Origin: Brevipalpus yothersi | Taxonomy: Eukaryota; Arthropoda; Arachnida; Trombidiformes; Tenuipalpidae | Reading direction: 5' to 3' | NCBI GenBank assembly: GCA_003956705.1 | Contig: QZCP01000033.1 | Span: 89,366 to 153,365, forward strand | DNA length: 64,000 bases | Part shown: positions 46,463-57,646 of the stretch, piece by piece | Layout of the letters: every line of letters begins with the position of its first letter | How positions within the stretch are numbered: the first letter of the stretch is position 1 | Position numbers and translations under genes: made by a program | The notes under the pieces: generated by a model | Databases searched by the model: none | What the model was told of the DNA's origin: nothing | What the model saw: the letters and a program-made list of their open reading frames with translations, nothing else

Positions 46463-47561
46463 TAATTTTCTCAAGAACGGGGAGAAATCTAACCATTGAA
46501 AATGTGTGATTCTATCCAAATTATCCTACCTCAGAAATATTCATATTAAGTACTGGCCATATTTCCAAAATTAACTGAACCCTTGGCAAGATATGTTTTG
46601 TTGCCCTAATATGCCAAAAATTATATCAGCGACTTGCCTCCATTCCCTCAATCTTATATAAGCATTGATTTTGGTCAATATTTAGTCCAACTCTTTGACC
46701 ATCTCTCAATAACCTCAAGCATTTTCTACTATTATCGATATTGAATGAAAACGATCATCAGCTCTTCTGTTAACTTTTCGACTTGAATTTCAATCTCTTC
46801 GTGTCTTGAGAGCTGTCATATCCATTTACAATGTAATTGGCCAGGAATGGAGACTCAGAGACAAATTCATGATTGTTTCTACCAAATAAAGCTTGACGAT
46901 CTCATCTCATTGTTATGATACATGTGAATATCAATTTGATATTTTCTTCGTTATCATTATTTTAAGATGCGCGAAAGGTGTGAAATTTCAAAATAATCAC
47001 AAACAATTTTCATTTTTCTGACAACTTTTCGCCTTCGATTGATGGAATAATATTTTCTTGGAGACATAGGAATTTGGTTGATTTCAGAGAGTTGAAATTT
47101 CCTTTAGTTTCTGGGACCACAGCTATCGTTTCTGAAACACATCATGATTCAGCGTTGTTTCAGCTTGAGTTTTACGATGCAGAAAGTAAGATGAAATCAG
47201 TCAGGATAATTGTGAATTCTGATTACTTATTCTCCGCTGAGAACTCATCAATTTTCACCATGATGTTTCATGTTGGAGACATTTTTATTGTTAACATCAG
47301 GAAAAAAATCTCTTGAGCTAGTGATCATTGTTTAATTGGTCTCATCAGTAGAATGAAGCAGGAAATGAGCCTAGTGAGAATACTGAAGACAGTCTGGATG
47401 GTTCCAGATCACGATGTACTTTATGAGGAGAATTTTTTTTTATTCACAAAATAATTTGCTCGAAATACATAATTTGCATACTGTGTGTGAGAGATGTGTC
47501 ATCAATAGGAATTTACCTTTGTAACACCATTTCCAGTATGGCTTGTGCCTCATATATGAGA
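46463..47561. other. leading part of cassette 1 and an unassigned open frame
   Basis: From about 46620 the sequence resembles stretches at 55.03-55.15 kb and 51.36-51.48 kb (GCGACTTGCCTCCATTCCCTC-like), and from 46930 it resembles 51.68-51.9 and 55.37-55.57 kb, so the tandem cassette starts here. An open frame at 47074-47316 (no ATG, 80 codons) is intact only in this copy and broken in the other two. It may be a fossil of a third cassette gene. Confidence 0.5.
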
Positions 47562-47569
47562 TATAAAAG
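47562..47569 (+). promoter_or_regulatory. TATA box of serine protease 1
   Basis: TATAAAAG 211 nt upstream of the protease ATG, followed about 30 nt later by an initiator-like TCAGTT. In cassette 3 the aligned site has become GGTTAAAAG (56022-56030), so the core promoters differ. Confidence 0.5.
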
Positions 47570-47779
47570 CAGACTTACTTTCTCAAGTTGATCATTCTCA
47601 GTTCCAACTCATTTGAGAGAAATTAAGTTCCTTTCAGTTTGTGATCATTCTGATTCTTCAGTCTTCCTTATTCAGTTAGATCTTCCGATTTCCTCTGTCC
47701 CTCTTTCTCATATTGATTATTCTGGTTCTTCACTTTCGTTTTACTATAAGCTTGGTGTTTTTCAACCTTGTATCACCTC

Positions 47780-48649
47780 ATGATGAAGTTGATTACGATA
47801 CTGTTTATCGTCTTTATGATCATACAAACAGATCATAACTGTTTAGGCCAACAGGTGACCAACGCTGTGGATCAAAACATTGACTCCAACACAAACGTGC
47901 AAATCCATGGTGGTTCATATATCAACATTAAAAAAGTTCCCTACATGGTCCGCTTGACTGCAGAGAAGCCGAATGGCCGTGGAATTTCCAATTGTGGTGG
48001 ATCTATCCTGACCAATCGAATCATATTGACAGCTGCTCATTGCGTCGTGGGAATGAATCCATCTGAGGTATCAGTTTTGATCGGCATGTCAAAATTTAAA
48101 GACCAAAAAACGGTGTCAAAATATAGTGTTCGTGAAACTATCATCCATCCAAACTATAGAGAAGTGCCCTTCGGGAGAAATAGTTCTTATGCCATTTATG
48201 ATATAGCAATTGTTGTTCTAACCGAAGTTTTTGGAAAGGAATTGCAACAAAAGGGGAAAAAAGGCTATCTAGCCAAAATTGTTACCCTACCTAGTACCAC
48301 TTATAGTGGGCAAAAGGCTGTTCTGACCGGATATGGTGAAATATCTATAAACAAACGATCAAAAGGCCTAAAATCGGTTAAAATTCCAGTCGTAGACAAC
48401 AAAAGCTGTTCAAAGGTATGGGGAGATCTGATAGACAACTCACAGCTATGTGCTGGTCATCCAAAAAGAGTCGAAGGCATGGGACTAGGAGATTCTGGAT
48501 CACCTCTCGTAATTCAGGCTCGTAATAAGATCATCCAGATAGGTATTGCTTCATGGTACAATTATGGTTCAGGGGGCTACAGTATTTTTGCCAACCTAAC
48601 CGATGCACGGGAATGGATCGATAGAACGGTTTCGAATGTAAAGGAATAA
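47780..48649 (+). CDS. secreted trypsin-fold serine protease 1
   Basis: Single coding exon, 289 aa. ATG at 47780 (a second ATG follows) gives a signal peptide (MMKLITILFIVFMII) and a propeptide of about 25 residues. The mature N-terminus would be IHGG, but it is preceded by Gln, not Arg/Lys, so activation would need a non-tryptic processing enzyme. The catalytic triad is intact: His in LTAAHC, Asp in YDIAIVVL, Ser in GDSGSPL. The residue at the base of the S1 pocket (position 189) is Gly, and the Cys191-Cys220 pair is absent, so trypsin specificity is unlikely; an elastase- or chymotrypsin-like preference is more plausible. It lies 550 nt upstream of serpin 1 on the same strand. GTAAG follows the stop, suggesting an intron in the 3' leader; AATAAA is at 48909. 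Confidence 0.9.
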   Translation: MMKLITILFIVFMIIQTDHNCLGQQVTNAVDQNIDSNTNVQIHGGSYINIKKVPYMVRLTAEKPNGRGISNCGGSILTNRIILTAAHCVVGMNPSEVSVLIGMSKFKDQKTVSKYSVRETIIHPNYREVPFGRNSSYAIYDIAIVVLTEVFGKELQQKGKKGYLAKIVTLPSTTYSGQKAVLTGYGEISINKRSKGLKSVKIPVVDNKSCSKVWGDLIDNSQLCAGHPKRVEGMGLGDSGSPLVIQARNKIIQIGIASWYNYGSGGYSIFANLTDAREWIDRTVSNVKE

Positions 48650-49202
48650 TAGGTAAGACTAGACAATCAACCTCAAAGGAAGATTCTGTGTGAATTTTCA
48701 CCATCAATTGTTTTTTTCGATGATAATTACATATTGAACCAGATTTTTCCGCTCAGGGGATGTAATTTGGATGGATTCTTCTGGCTTTCGTCTGTTCCGT
48801 TTATGTGTGGTCCATGAGAATGAATATCAATGGTAGCCAGGCAACAAATGGTTTATGGTATTTCTATTCTATGAAGGATAATTTGTGAACTCTTTCGCGC
48901 TATATTGAAAATAAATCTTCTCAACATAATATGTCGGTATTTGCATCTAATTTGTTTATGATTTCGATGAGCGATGATTGATGCTTCTCAGCCATACTCC
49001 GAATTTTTCGAGCAGTTTCATAAACAAGAAGCATACTTTGATCTGCTGTTGATTATTTGAATTCAATTTTAATGGTGAAAATAGCTATCATGAAGTATCC
49101 CACAAGAGAAAACAAGAAAAGCATTCGTACACATGATTGTTAGAAAATTGATTCTGAGAAAAACATTTGTCCATTTGCTAGTGAGGCTCGACTAATTCAC
49201 TC

Positions 49203-50803
49203 ATGTCGAAAGCACATCCAACGAAAACAGAAAATGGACTCAGAACATCAGTTGATGAATTTGCCTTCGACTTTTTGCGGATAATTTCTCATGACAAGGT
49301 TGATCACCTACTTGTGTCCCCAATTGGAATTGTCGTGCTGTTCACTATTGTTCTAGAAGGTGCTCATGGACAAACAGCTGATGAAATAATGCAAATATTA
49401 CACTTGAAACCTCGATTTGGAAGCGTTGATGAGATTAGAGTTCAATTGAAAAAGGTATAGAATCTTTGATCATTTTGAACTTCTGTATTGAGGGAAATTT
49501 TAATTCTATTAGTAAACTGAGTTAATAGAGTAAGGCTCTTCTAACTGTGTTATTCTCTAAGGTGATCAACCAGTTGAATCAGAATGATGAAGAACTAACC
49601 TTGAGAATGGCTAATAAAGCAGTATTACGTCAAGATATCGAATTGAAATCAAGGTTCAAGGCGATAATAGAGAATAACTATTCAGCTACAATTGATTTGG
49701 AGGATTTCAACCAAGGAGATGCTCTGTTGGCTAAGATCAATGGATGGGTAGCCAAAGAGACCAATAATTTGATTCCCAAATTGTTTGATGAGCCTTTGGA
49801 TAAAGAAGATTTCCTGGTCCTGATCAATGTACTCTATCTCAAAGGTTTATGGTTGAAGTTTTTCAAACCTTGCACTCATAGAGAGTGCTTCCATAATTTT
49901 GATGGTACAGATAGTAATGTTGCAATGATGTATCTCAGTAGTGATAGATTTGATTTCATTCACTTGAAAGATGAGAAACTCAAAGTCAGTTTCGCACTTG
50001 ATCTCGTCATTTGCTCATAATATCAAATTTCTCCGCATAGATAATACGAATACCTTATAGGAAGGGTGCTAGCATGTACATATTCATGCCATTGGAGGTG
50101 AATGGAATTCAAACATTTCTCGACAATCTTGAGGCTGATAGAATAGAGAAATACATCCAGTCTCTGAAAGAGACTGAGCTCTCTCTAGTCCAGATACCCT
50201 ATTTTCAATTTGAGGACTCTCATAATCTATTCGAAATACTGCCAAAAATGGGACTGACCCGGGTATTCTCCTCTAAAACTGCTGAACTTCACGGAATTGC
50301 TGATCTCGATGCAATTCCTGGTATTACTCCTTATATGTGAGTTTGATACATCTTTTGATAATGAATTGAAACGGAGTCTCGGAATAATGATTCTTCCCAT
50401 GATGCTTGATGGTCATTGAGACAAAAACCCCAGCATATCGTATACCGCAACTAATGTCAACAAGAATTAAGAACAAGCAATCATAATACATGTCTGCATT
50501 TCACTTCGAAACAGATCAGATTCAATCCAAAAAACTACAATTATTGTTGATCATAAAGGGACTGAGGCTGCAGCAGCAACAGGACTTAGAGCACGTTTAG
50601 CTTGTAGGATTGATCCTATAGAGACAAGAGACAACTTCGTTGCTGATCGTCCATTCTTATTTTTCATTAGGAATGAAGATTTCCCCGTAAATTTATTCAC
50701 CGGTGTGATCAAGAAGTTACCAAATTCAGCTCCTTCTAGGTATAAACGATCAGATAAGAAATCTTTTTGGTCGTATTTTCGGTCGCTATTCCGCAAGAAC
50801 TGA
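49203..50803 (+). CDS. serpin 1 of the tandem array (4 exons)
   Basis: Exons 49203-49454, 49562-49984, 50041-50336 and 50515-50803 total 1260 nt (419 aa). Serpins inhibit proteases by a suicide loop. Seen: SPIGIVVLFTIVLEGAHGQT (helix B region), NGWVAKETNNLIP, the breach/shutter region NVLYLKGLW, PYRKGASMYIFMP, and the hinge GTEAAAATG typical of inhibitory serpins. Counting 17 residues from the hinge Glu position puts P1 at Ala (loop LRARLACRIDP). DRPFLFFI and LFTGVIKKLP end the fold, and an extra basic tail of ~25 residues follows. No signal peptide at this ATG, so it may be cytosolic or may have an unseen upstream exon. The exon 3 acceptor (CATAG/ATA) was picked because it restores IIRIPYRKG. 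The donor of exon 2 is GTCAGT, weaker than GTAAGT in the sister copies. Confidence 0.9.
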
Positions 50804-51034
50804 GCAAATCAGATCTCCAAATAAAGAGCCTCCAATTGATTCTCTTTTAGATGGTCATTCTCCTAACCAGACCCAAATCTAACTACAAATTCGAAATGAT
50901 TCAATCATGATCAACACGTTATTGAACAAAACAAGCTGTATTCTTCTTATTCCTTCCTCTCATTTCCCGTCAATGTCGAATGATTAATCGAATTCTCGCG
51001 TCACGTTTCCAGAGATGAAGATTAACACATTTTC

Positions 51035-51175
51035 ATATCTCCAATTGGTATTATAGTTCTACATACTGTTCTTGTTGAAGGTGCTTGTAGGAAAAATGCT
51101 GATAAGATGTTGCATTTCTTACAACTGGAGCTTCAATTTCAAAACATTGACGGGGTTCGAACTCAGATGGAGGAG
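51035..51175 (+). pseudogene. serpin exon 1 fossil in cassette 1
   Basis: Open piece reading ISPIGIIVLHTVLVEGA and ending in a GTATAC donor, aligned to SPIGIVVLFTIVLEGAHG of the intact serpins. The first part of the exon is decayed and no later exons are found. The same fossil follows serpin 2 (54727-54861), so it was part of the unit that was duplicated. Confidence 0.7.
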
Positions 51176-52001
51176 GTATACATCTTTCATTTATTCTGAC
51201 CGGCTGAGAACGAAGATTCTTATTTCTACTCATTGAGCCCATGAGAAGATGTTTAATTGATTAGATGAAATTTTCAAGCTAATTGAGTCATTACATCAAG
51301 AAAATTAAGATACAATGATCAACAGCAAATCAAATACATCCTCAAATTGTGAAAAATTATATGAACAATTTATCTTTATCTCCTCAATCTTCAATCACCA
51401 TCAATTTTCTCAATGTATTAAGAAATTTATCTCGCTTAATTCTAACTCTTGGACTTTTCTCTCATAATCTTAAGCGATTTGACAGATCGTAAATATTGAA
51501 TGGAAATAAGCTCTTATCGTTCTACGAATTTTCCTACTCTTTTCTACTATTCTCAATCAAATCATATAATGGGAGAGATAATTTCCGACTAATTGGCCGG
51601 AAGCGGCTTCTCAGACTGATTGGTCATGATTAGAGTTCATGAATAAAGCATGATGATTATCATCGTAATGTTATGGTTATTATCAATTTGATATTCTCTA
51701 CATTCTCATTATTTTATGATGAGTAATAGGTCTGAAATTCAAAAATAATCACCATAAGCAGTTTTAGAATACAGTGAAAACTTCTTGCCTTTGATTGATG
51801 GAATCATATTTTCTATGTGGCTCCAGAGTTTGATTGATTTTGGAGAACTAGAATTTTCCTCGGTTGCCAGGGCCCCAGTAGCCAATTCTCAAACATCCAT
51901 GAATTCAGTGTTACTTCAGCTTCAGTTTGGCAATGCAAAAATTGGATGATTCCATTCGACAAAATCGTCAGCTCATAATACTTACTTTTTTGTTTATCTA
52001 G
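51176..52001. other. spacer and start of cassette 2
   Basis: Decayed sequence shared with 54.9-55.7 kb and partly with 46.6-47.2 kb. It marks the join of cassettes 1 and 2. No intact gene; the protease promoter and first half that should lie here are missing. Confidence 0.5.
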
Positions 52002-52380
52002 ATGAAAATCTTACCAAGTATCACTCGTATTGGACAAAAGGCTTTTTTGACTGAATGTGATAATATATCAATAGACGAACGAGGTGAGGGCCTGAAAATG
52101 ATTGAACTTCCAAAAGTGGACAAAAAAGCTGTTCAAAGACCTGAAAACCTCGAAAAGTAAAGATAGATTACTCACAGCTATGTGCTGGTTATCCGTATAG
52201 AGTCGGAGGCATGAGAGAAGGAGATTCTGGATCAACCCTCGTAATTCGGGCTCGTAATAAGATCATCCAAATAGGTATTGCACCATGGAACAGTGATTCA
52301 GGGCACTACAGTGTTTTTGCCAACCTAATCGATGCACGCTAGTGGATCAATAAAGCGGTTCCGAATCTACAGGAAGGATA
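52002..52380 (+). pseudogene. serine protease 2, decayed
   Basis: Only the C-terminal half is left, beginning in the region that reads LPSTTYSGQ in copy 1. The His and Asp of the triad and the signal peptide are gone. The Ser motif survives as GDSGST. There is at least one frameshift (near 52125) and an in-frame stop (TAG in the codon before WI). DNA similarity to copies 1 and 3 remains high, so loss was recent. The serpin downstream is intact. Confidence 0.88.
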
Positions 52381-52890
52381 GGTAAGATTAAGCAATCGAT
52401 CTAATAGGATGATTTTGTGTGAATCTTCTCAATTAAATGGTTTTTTTCGATAATACATATTCGATTCAATTTTTCCACACAGGAGATGTAATTTGGATGG
52501 ATTTTTCTGGCCTTTATCTGTTCTCTGTATGGTCCATGGACATAGATGTTGATGAGGGCTAGCCATTAAATGATTTATTGTACTTCCATTTCATAAGAAT
52601 TTGTTAGTTTTTTGTGTTTTATTGCAAATAAATCATCCCAAAATGATACAGTGGTATTTGCCTCTGATATGTTATTGATTTCGATCAGTGTTTTATCAGT
52701 TGAAATTCTGTTCACCATGTCCTGAAGTTTTCAAAATATTTCTTTTACGAATACTTTGATTAATTAGCTATCATGAAGTATCCCAGAGTAGAAAACTGAA
52801 TTTGTACACATGATTGTTGGAAAATTGATTCTGAGGTTTAGGAAAACATTTGTCTCTCCCATTTGCTAGTTAGGCTCGACTAATTTACTC

Positions 52891-54500
52891 ATGTCGAAAG
52901 CAAATCCAACAAAAACAGAAAGTGAACTCAGAACATCGGTTGATGAATTTGCCCTCGACTTTTTGCGGATAATTTCTCATAACAAGGATGATCAACTACT
53001 TGTGTCCCCAATTGGAATTGTTGTACTGTTCACTATTGTTCTAGAAGGGGCTCATGGACAAACAGCTGATCAAATAATGCAAATATTACATCTGAAACCT
53101 CGATTTAGAAGCGTTGATGAGATTAGAGTTCAATTGAAAAAGGTATAAAATTTTCGATCATTTTCAACTTCTGTATTGAGAGAAATTTTCATTCTGTCAG
53201 TAAACTGAGTTGATAGAGTAAGGTTCTTCTAACTGTGTTATTCTCTAAGGTGATCAACCAGTTGAATCAGATTGATGAAGACCTAACCCTAAGAATGGCT
53301 AATAAAGCAGTATTACGTCAAGATATCGAATTGAAATCAAGGTTCAAGGTGATAATAGAGAATAACTATTCAGCTACAATTGATTTGGAGGATTTCAACC
53401 AAGGAGATGCTCTGTTGGATAAGATCAATGGATGGGTAGCCAAAGAGACCAATAATTTGATTCCCAAATTGTTCGATAAGCCTTTGAATGGAGAAGATTT
53501 CCTGGTCCTGATCAATGTACTCTATTTCAAAGGCCTATGGTTGAAGTTTTTTGAGCCTTGGACTCAAAGAGTTTGCTTTCATAATTTTGACGGTACAGAT
53601 AGTGATGTGGTAATGATGTACCTCAGTAGTGAAAGATTTGACTTTAATCACTTAAAAGAGGAAAAACTCAAAGTAAGATTTGCACCTTACCTCGCCATTT
53701 GCTCTTATAACAACCTCTCCTGCATAGATAATACGATTGCCTTACAGGAAGGGTGCTAGTATGTACATATTTATGCCATTGGAGGTGAATGGAATTCAAA
53801 CATTTTTGGACAATCTCGAGGTTGATAGAATAGAGAAATACATCCAGTCTCTGAAAGAGGCTGAGCTTTCTTTTGTACAGATATCCTATTTTCAATTTGA
53901 GGACTCTCATAATCTATTCGAAATACTGCCAAAAATGGGACTGACTCGAGTATTCTCTCCTGAAACTGCTGAACTTCACGGAATTGCTGATATTACTGCT
54001 TATATGTGAGTATGATACATTTTTCAATAGTTCCAAATGGAAACTCGGAATAATTATCCTTCCCATGCTCGCTGGTCATTGAGACAAAAATCGTTGTATA
54101 TCAAGTATCGTGTATCACAACTTATGCTCGCAAGAATTTAGAGCAAGCAATTGTACTACATCTCTTCATTTAACTTCAAAACAGATCAGATTCAATCCAA
54201 AAAACTAAAATTATTGTTGATCATAAAGGAACTGAGGCTGCAGCAGTTACAGGAGCTAGAATATGTGGTATTAGTGGGATTCAACGAGAGACTAGAGACG
54301 ACTTTATTGCTGATCGTCCATTCTTATTCTTTATTCGAAATGAAGAATTTCCTGTGAATTTATTCACTGGTGTGATCAAAAAGTTACCAAATTCACCTCC
54401 TTATAAGCGTAAACAATCAGATGAGAAACCTTATAACTATAGACAATCAAATAAGAAATCTTTTCGGTCGTATTTTCGGTCACTATTCCGCAAAAACTGA
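52891..54500 (+). CDS. serpin 2 of the tandem array (4 exons)
   Basis: Exons 52891-53142, 53250-53672, 53728-54005 and 54185-54500 total 1269 nt (422 aa), same structure as serpin 1. The body is nearly identical to serpins 1 and 3. The hinge reads GTEAAAVTG and the loop continues ARICGISGIQRE, with P1 predicted as Ile (17-residue rule). The loop is again followed by DRPFLFFI and LFTGVIKKLP. The basic C-terminal tail is longer than in the sisters, with an extra KQSDEKPYNYRQ-like insertion. The poly(A) motif has changed to AATAGA. It has outlived its cassette partner, the dead protease 2. Confidence 0.9.
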
Positions 54501-54726
54501 GCAAATTAGACCTCCAAATAGAAAACATCCAGTTGATCCTCTTTTAGATGGTCTCTCGCCAAACCTAGACCCAAATATATCTGCATTTGAAATAATTCGA
54601 TCATGATCAACACGTGATTGAAGTAAACAAGCTGCTCTCTTTTTATTGCTCTCATTTGCCCTCGATGTCAAATGATCAATCGAATTCTCGCGTCACGTTT
54701 TCAAAAGTGAAGATTAGCGCATTTTT

Positions 54727-54861
54727 ATGTCCCCGATTGGGATTATTGTTCTACATAATGTTCTCCTAGAAGGAGCTTGTGAAAAAATTGTTGATGAGAT
54801 GATGCATTCCTTCCACCTGGATCTTCAATTTCGAAGCACCGACGGTATTCAAGCTCAGATG
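54727..54861 (+). pseudogene. serpin exon 1 fossil in cassette 2
   Basis: Open piece reading MSPIGIIVLHNVLLEGA, ending at a GTATAT donor-like site. Counterpart of 51035-51175. No further exons. Confidence 0.7.
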
Positions 54862-56248
54862 GTATATAAGGCATCTTTTTTCGCCTGAGGTAGGAAGATT
54901 TTTCTATTTATATTTTATTCGCCCATGAAATGATGTTCAATTGATTAGAAGAATTTTTCAAGCTAATTGAGTCATTATATCGAGAAAATCAAGATACATT
55001 TATCAAAAGCAAATCAAATACATCCGCAAATTGTAAAAAATTATATGAGCAACTTGCCTCCATCTTCTCAATCTTCAATTACCATCAATGTATCAAGAAA
55101 TTTATCTTGCTTTATTCTAACTCTTGGACTTTTCTCACATAATCTCAAGCGATTTCAGGGGTCAAGTATATTGAATGAAAATAAGATCTCTCAGTCCTAC
55201 AAGTTTTCCAACTCTTTCTTACTATTCTTCATCAAATCATAAACTGGAAGAGATCATTTCCGGCTAATTGGCTGGAAGCGGAAAGCTCAGACTGATAAGT
55301 CATGACTAAAGTTTACATGATTGTTACTAATGGAAAAAGCATGATGATTATCAGCGCAATGTTATTGTTATCATCATTTTGATATTTTCTTTTTTCTCAA
55401 TATTTTATGATGAGTAATAAGTCTGAAATTCCAAAATAATCATCATAAGCAGTTTTGGAATACTCTCACAACTCCTTACCTTTGATTGATGGAATCATTA
55501 TTCCTATGGGGCATGAGAGTTATTCTGGAGATTTGGAATTTTCCTTAGCTACCAGGTCCTCAGTTACTGATTCTCAAACAACCATGGATTCAATGCCACT
55601 TCAGCTTCAACATGGAAATGTAAAAATTGCATGATGGCATCTGACAAAATCGTCAGCTTGGAATACTTACTTTCTCCACGAAAAACTCATAAAAATAATG
55701 TTTACCCTGATATCTTTGGCGCACCAACAAACATCTCTACTTTTATTACAAGGAAAATAATCCCTTGAGCTAATGATCATTGTTTAATTGATTTCGTCAG
55801 TAGAATGAAGCAGGAAATGAGCCTTTTGGAATTATTGAAGAGAGTCTGGATGGTTCGAGCTCACGATGTACTTAATGAGATGAATTTTCTTTCATTCACA
55901 AAATAATTTGCTCGAAATACATAATTTGCATATTGTGTGTGAGAAATGTGTGAGAAATGTGTCATCAATAGGAATTCAGCAGTCTAACACCATTCCCGGT
56001 ATATCATGGGCCGCATATGAAGGTTAAAAGGAGACGTACTTTTCAACGTTGATTTGATTGAGTTTCAACTCATTTGGAAGAGTTCCATTTAAGTTCCTCA
56101 CAGTTTGTGATCATTCTGATTATTCAGTCTTCCTCATCCAGTTAGATCATCCGATTTCGTCAGTCCATCTTTCTCACATTGATTATTCTGGTTCTTTACT
56201 TTCGTTTTACTATTAGCTTGGTGTTTTTCAACCTTGTATCACCTCATA
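54862..56248. other. spacer and start of cassette 3
   Basis: Shared with the other units as described for 46.5-47.5 kb. A stretch near 54.95-55.1 kb shows a decayed coding-like pattern (LIESLYRENQDTF). The upstream region of protease 3, including its weak TATA-like site at 56022-56030, lies at the end. Confidence 0.5.
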
Positions 56249-57106
56249 ATGAAGTCGGCTACGATAGTGTTTATCGTCTTTATGATCAGTTTGGGCCAAC
56301 AGGAGACCAACGCTGTGGATGAAAACATTGGCTCCAACACAAACGTGCTTATCCAAGGTGGTTCATATATCAATATCGAAAAAGCTCCCTACATGGTCCT
56401 CTTGACTGCAAAGAAACCGAATGGCCAAGGAGTTCGCAATTGTGGTGGATCTATCCTGACCGATCATTTGATATTAACAGCTGCTCATTGTGTCGTGGGA
56501 CGGTATCCATCTGATGTATCTGTTTTGATCGGCATGTCAAAATTTAAAGACCGAAAAACGGTTTCAAAATATCGAGCTCGTCAATTTATCATCAATCCAA
56601 ACTATGAGAAGGTGCAGATAGACGCTAATAATTCCTACCATATCTATGACGTAGCAATTGTTGTTTTAACCAAAGGTTTTGAAAAGGAATTGAAACAAAA
56701 GGGAAAGAAAGGCTATCTAGCTAAAAATGTTACCCTACCAAGTGTCACTTATATTGGGCAAGAGGCTACCGTGACTGGATATGGTGATATATCTATAAAC
56801 AAATCATCAGAAGGCCTAAAATCGATTACACTTCCAGTAGTAGACAACAAAAGCTGTTCAGAGGCTTGGAAACCTCGAAAAGTAAAAATAGATAACTCAC
56901 AGCTATGTGCCGGTTATCGGTACGGAAAAGTAGGCATAAGAAGAAGAGATTCTGGATCACCTCTCGTAATTCGGGCTCGCAATAAGATCATCCAGATAGG
57001 TGTGGCCTCATGGACTGATCTCAGAGGGGGTTTTAGTGTTTTCGCTAACCTTACTGATGCACACGAGTGGATCAATAGAATGATTTCGAATCTAAAGGAA
57101 GAATAG
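56249..57106 (+). CDS. secreted trypsin-fold serine protease 3 with Arg193
   Basis: Single coding exon, 285 aa; signal peptide MKSATIVFIVFMISLG. The mature N-terminus would be IQGG preceded by Leu. The triad is present: His in LTAAHC, Asp in YDVAIVVL, Ser in RRRDSGSPL. Gly193 of the usual GDSG is Arg. The oxyanion hole uses the main-chain NH of 193, so activity can survive, but a large side chain here blocks many protein inhibitors, as known for human mesotrypsin (Arg193). Position 189 is Gly and 216 is Thr, pointing to a small, non-trypsin S1 pocket. It lies 540 nt upstream of serpin 3. GTAAG follows the stop, as in copy 1; AATAAA is near 57364. Confidence 0.9.
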   Translation: MKSATIVFIVFMISLGQQETNAVDENIGSNTNVLIQGGSYINIEKAPYMVLLTAKKPNGQGVRNCGGSILTDHLILTAAHCVVGRYPSDVSVLIGMSKFKDRKTVSKYRARQFIINPNYEKVQIDANNSYHIYDVAIVVLTKGFEKELKQKGKKGYLAKNVTLPSVTYIGQEATVTGYGDISINKSSEGLKSITLPVVDNKSCSEAWKPRKVKIDNSQLCAGYRYGKVGIRRRDSGSPLVIRARNKIIQIGVASWTDLRGGFSVFANLTDAHEWINRMISNLKEE

Positions 57107-57646
57107 GTAAGAATAAGCAATCGATCTGATAGAAAAATTTGTGTAAATTTTTTCAATCAAACGGTTTCACTGATGACGATTACTTATCGAATCTAACTCT
57201 TCCACTGAGGAAAGGTAATCCGGTTGAATATTTCTGGCCCCTATCAGTCGCGTTCTCCGTATGGTCGATGGAAATGGATGTTACAGTAATGCTCACCAGC
57301 AAATCATTTATTGTATTCCCATTGTATGAGAGATAATTATCGAAATCTTTTGCGTTATATTGCGAATAAATCTTCTCAACATGAAACAGCGATATTTGCA
57401 TCCAATATGCTAATGATTTCGGGTAGTGTCTCAGTCATACTCCAAAGTTTCATAAACGAAAAGAATGCTTTGATCACTCTGCTATTGTTGATTATTTGAG
57501 TTTAATATTGATGATGAAAATAGCTATCATGTAGTATCCTGGAGTAGAAAACTGATTTTTTACACACGATTGTTAGAAAATTGATTCTGAGGTTCAGGAA
57601 AACATTTGACTCTTTCTCATGCTAGTGAGGCTCGACTAATTCACTC

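Noticed and set aside
47074..47316. 80-codon frame at the start of cassette 1 as a real gene
   Set aside because: It lacks an ATG and is broken in cassettes 2 and 3. Recorded only as part of the spacer.
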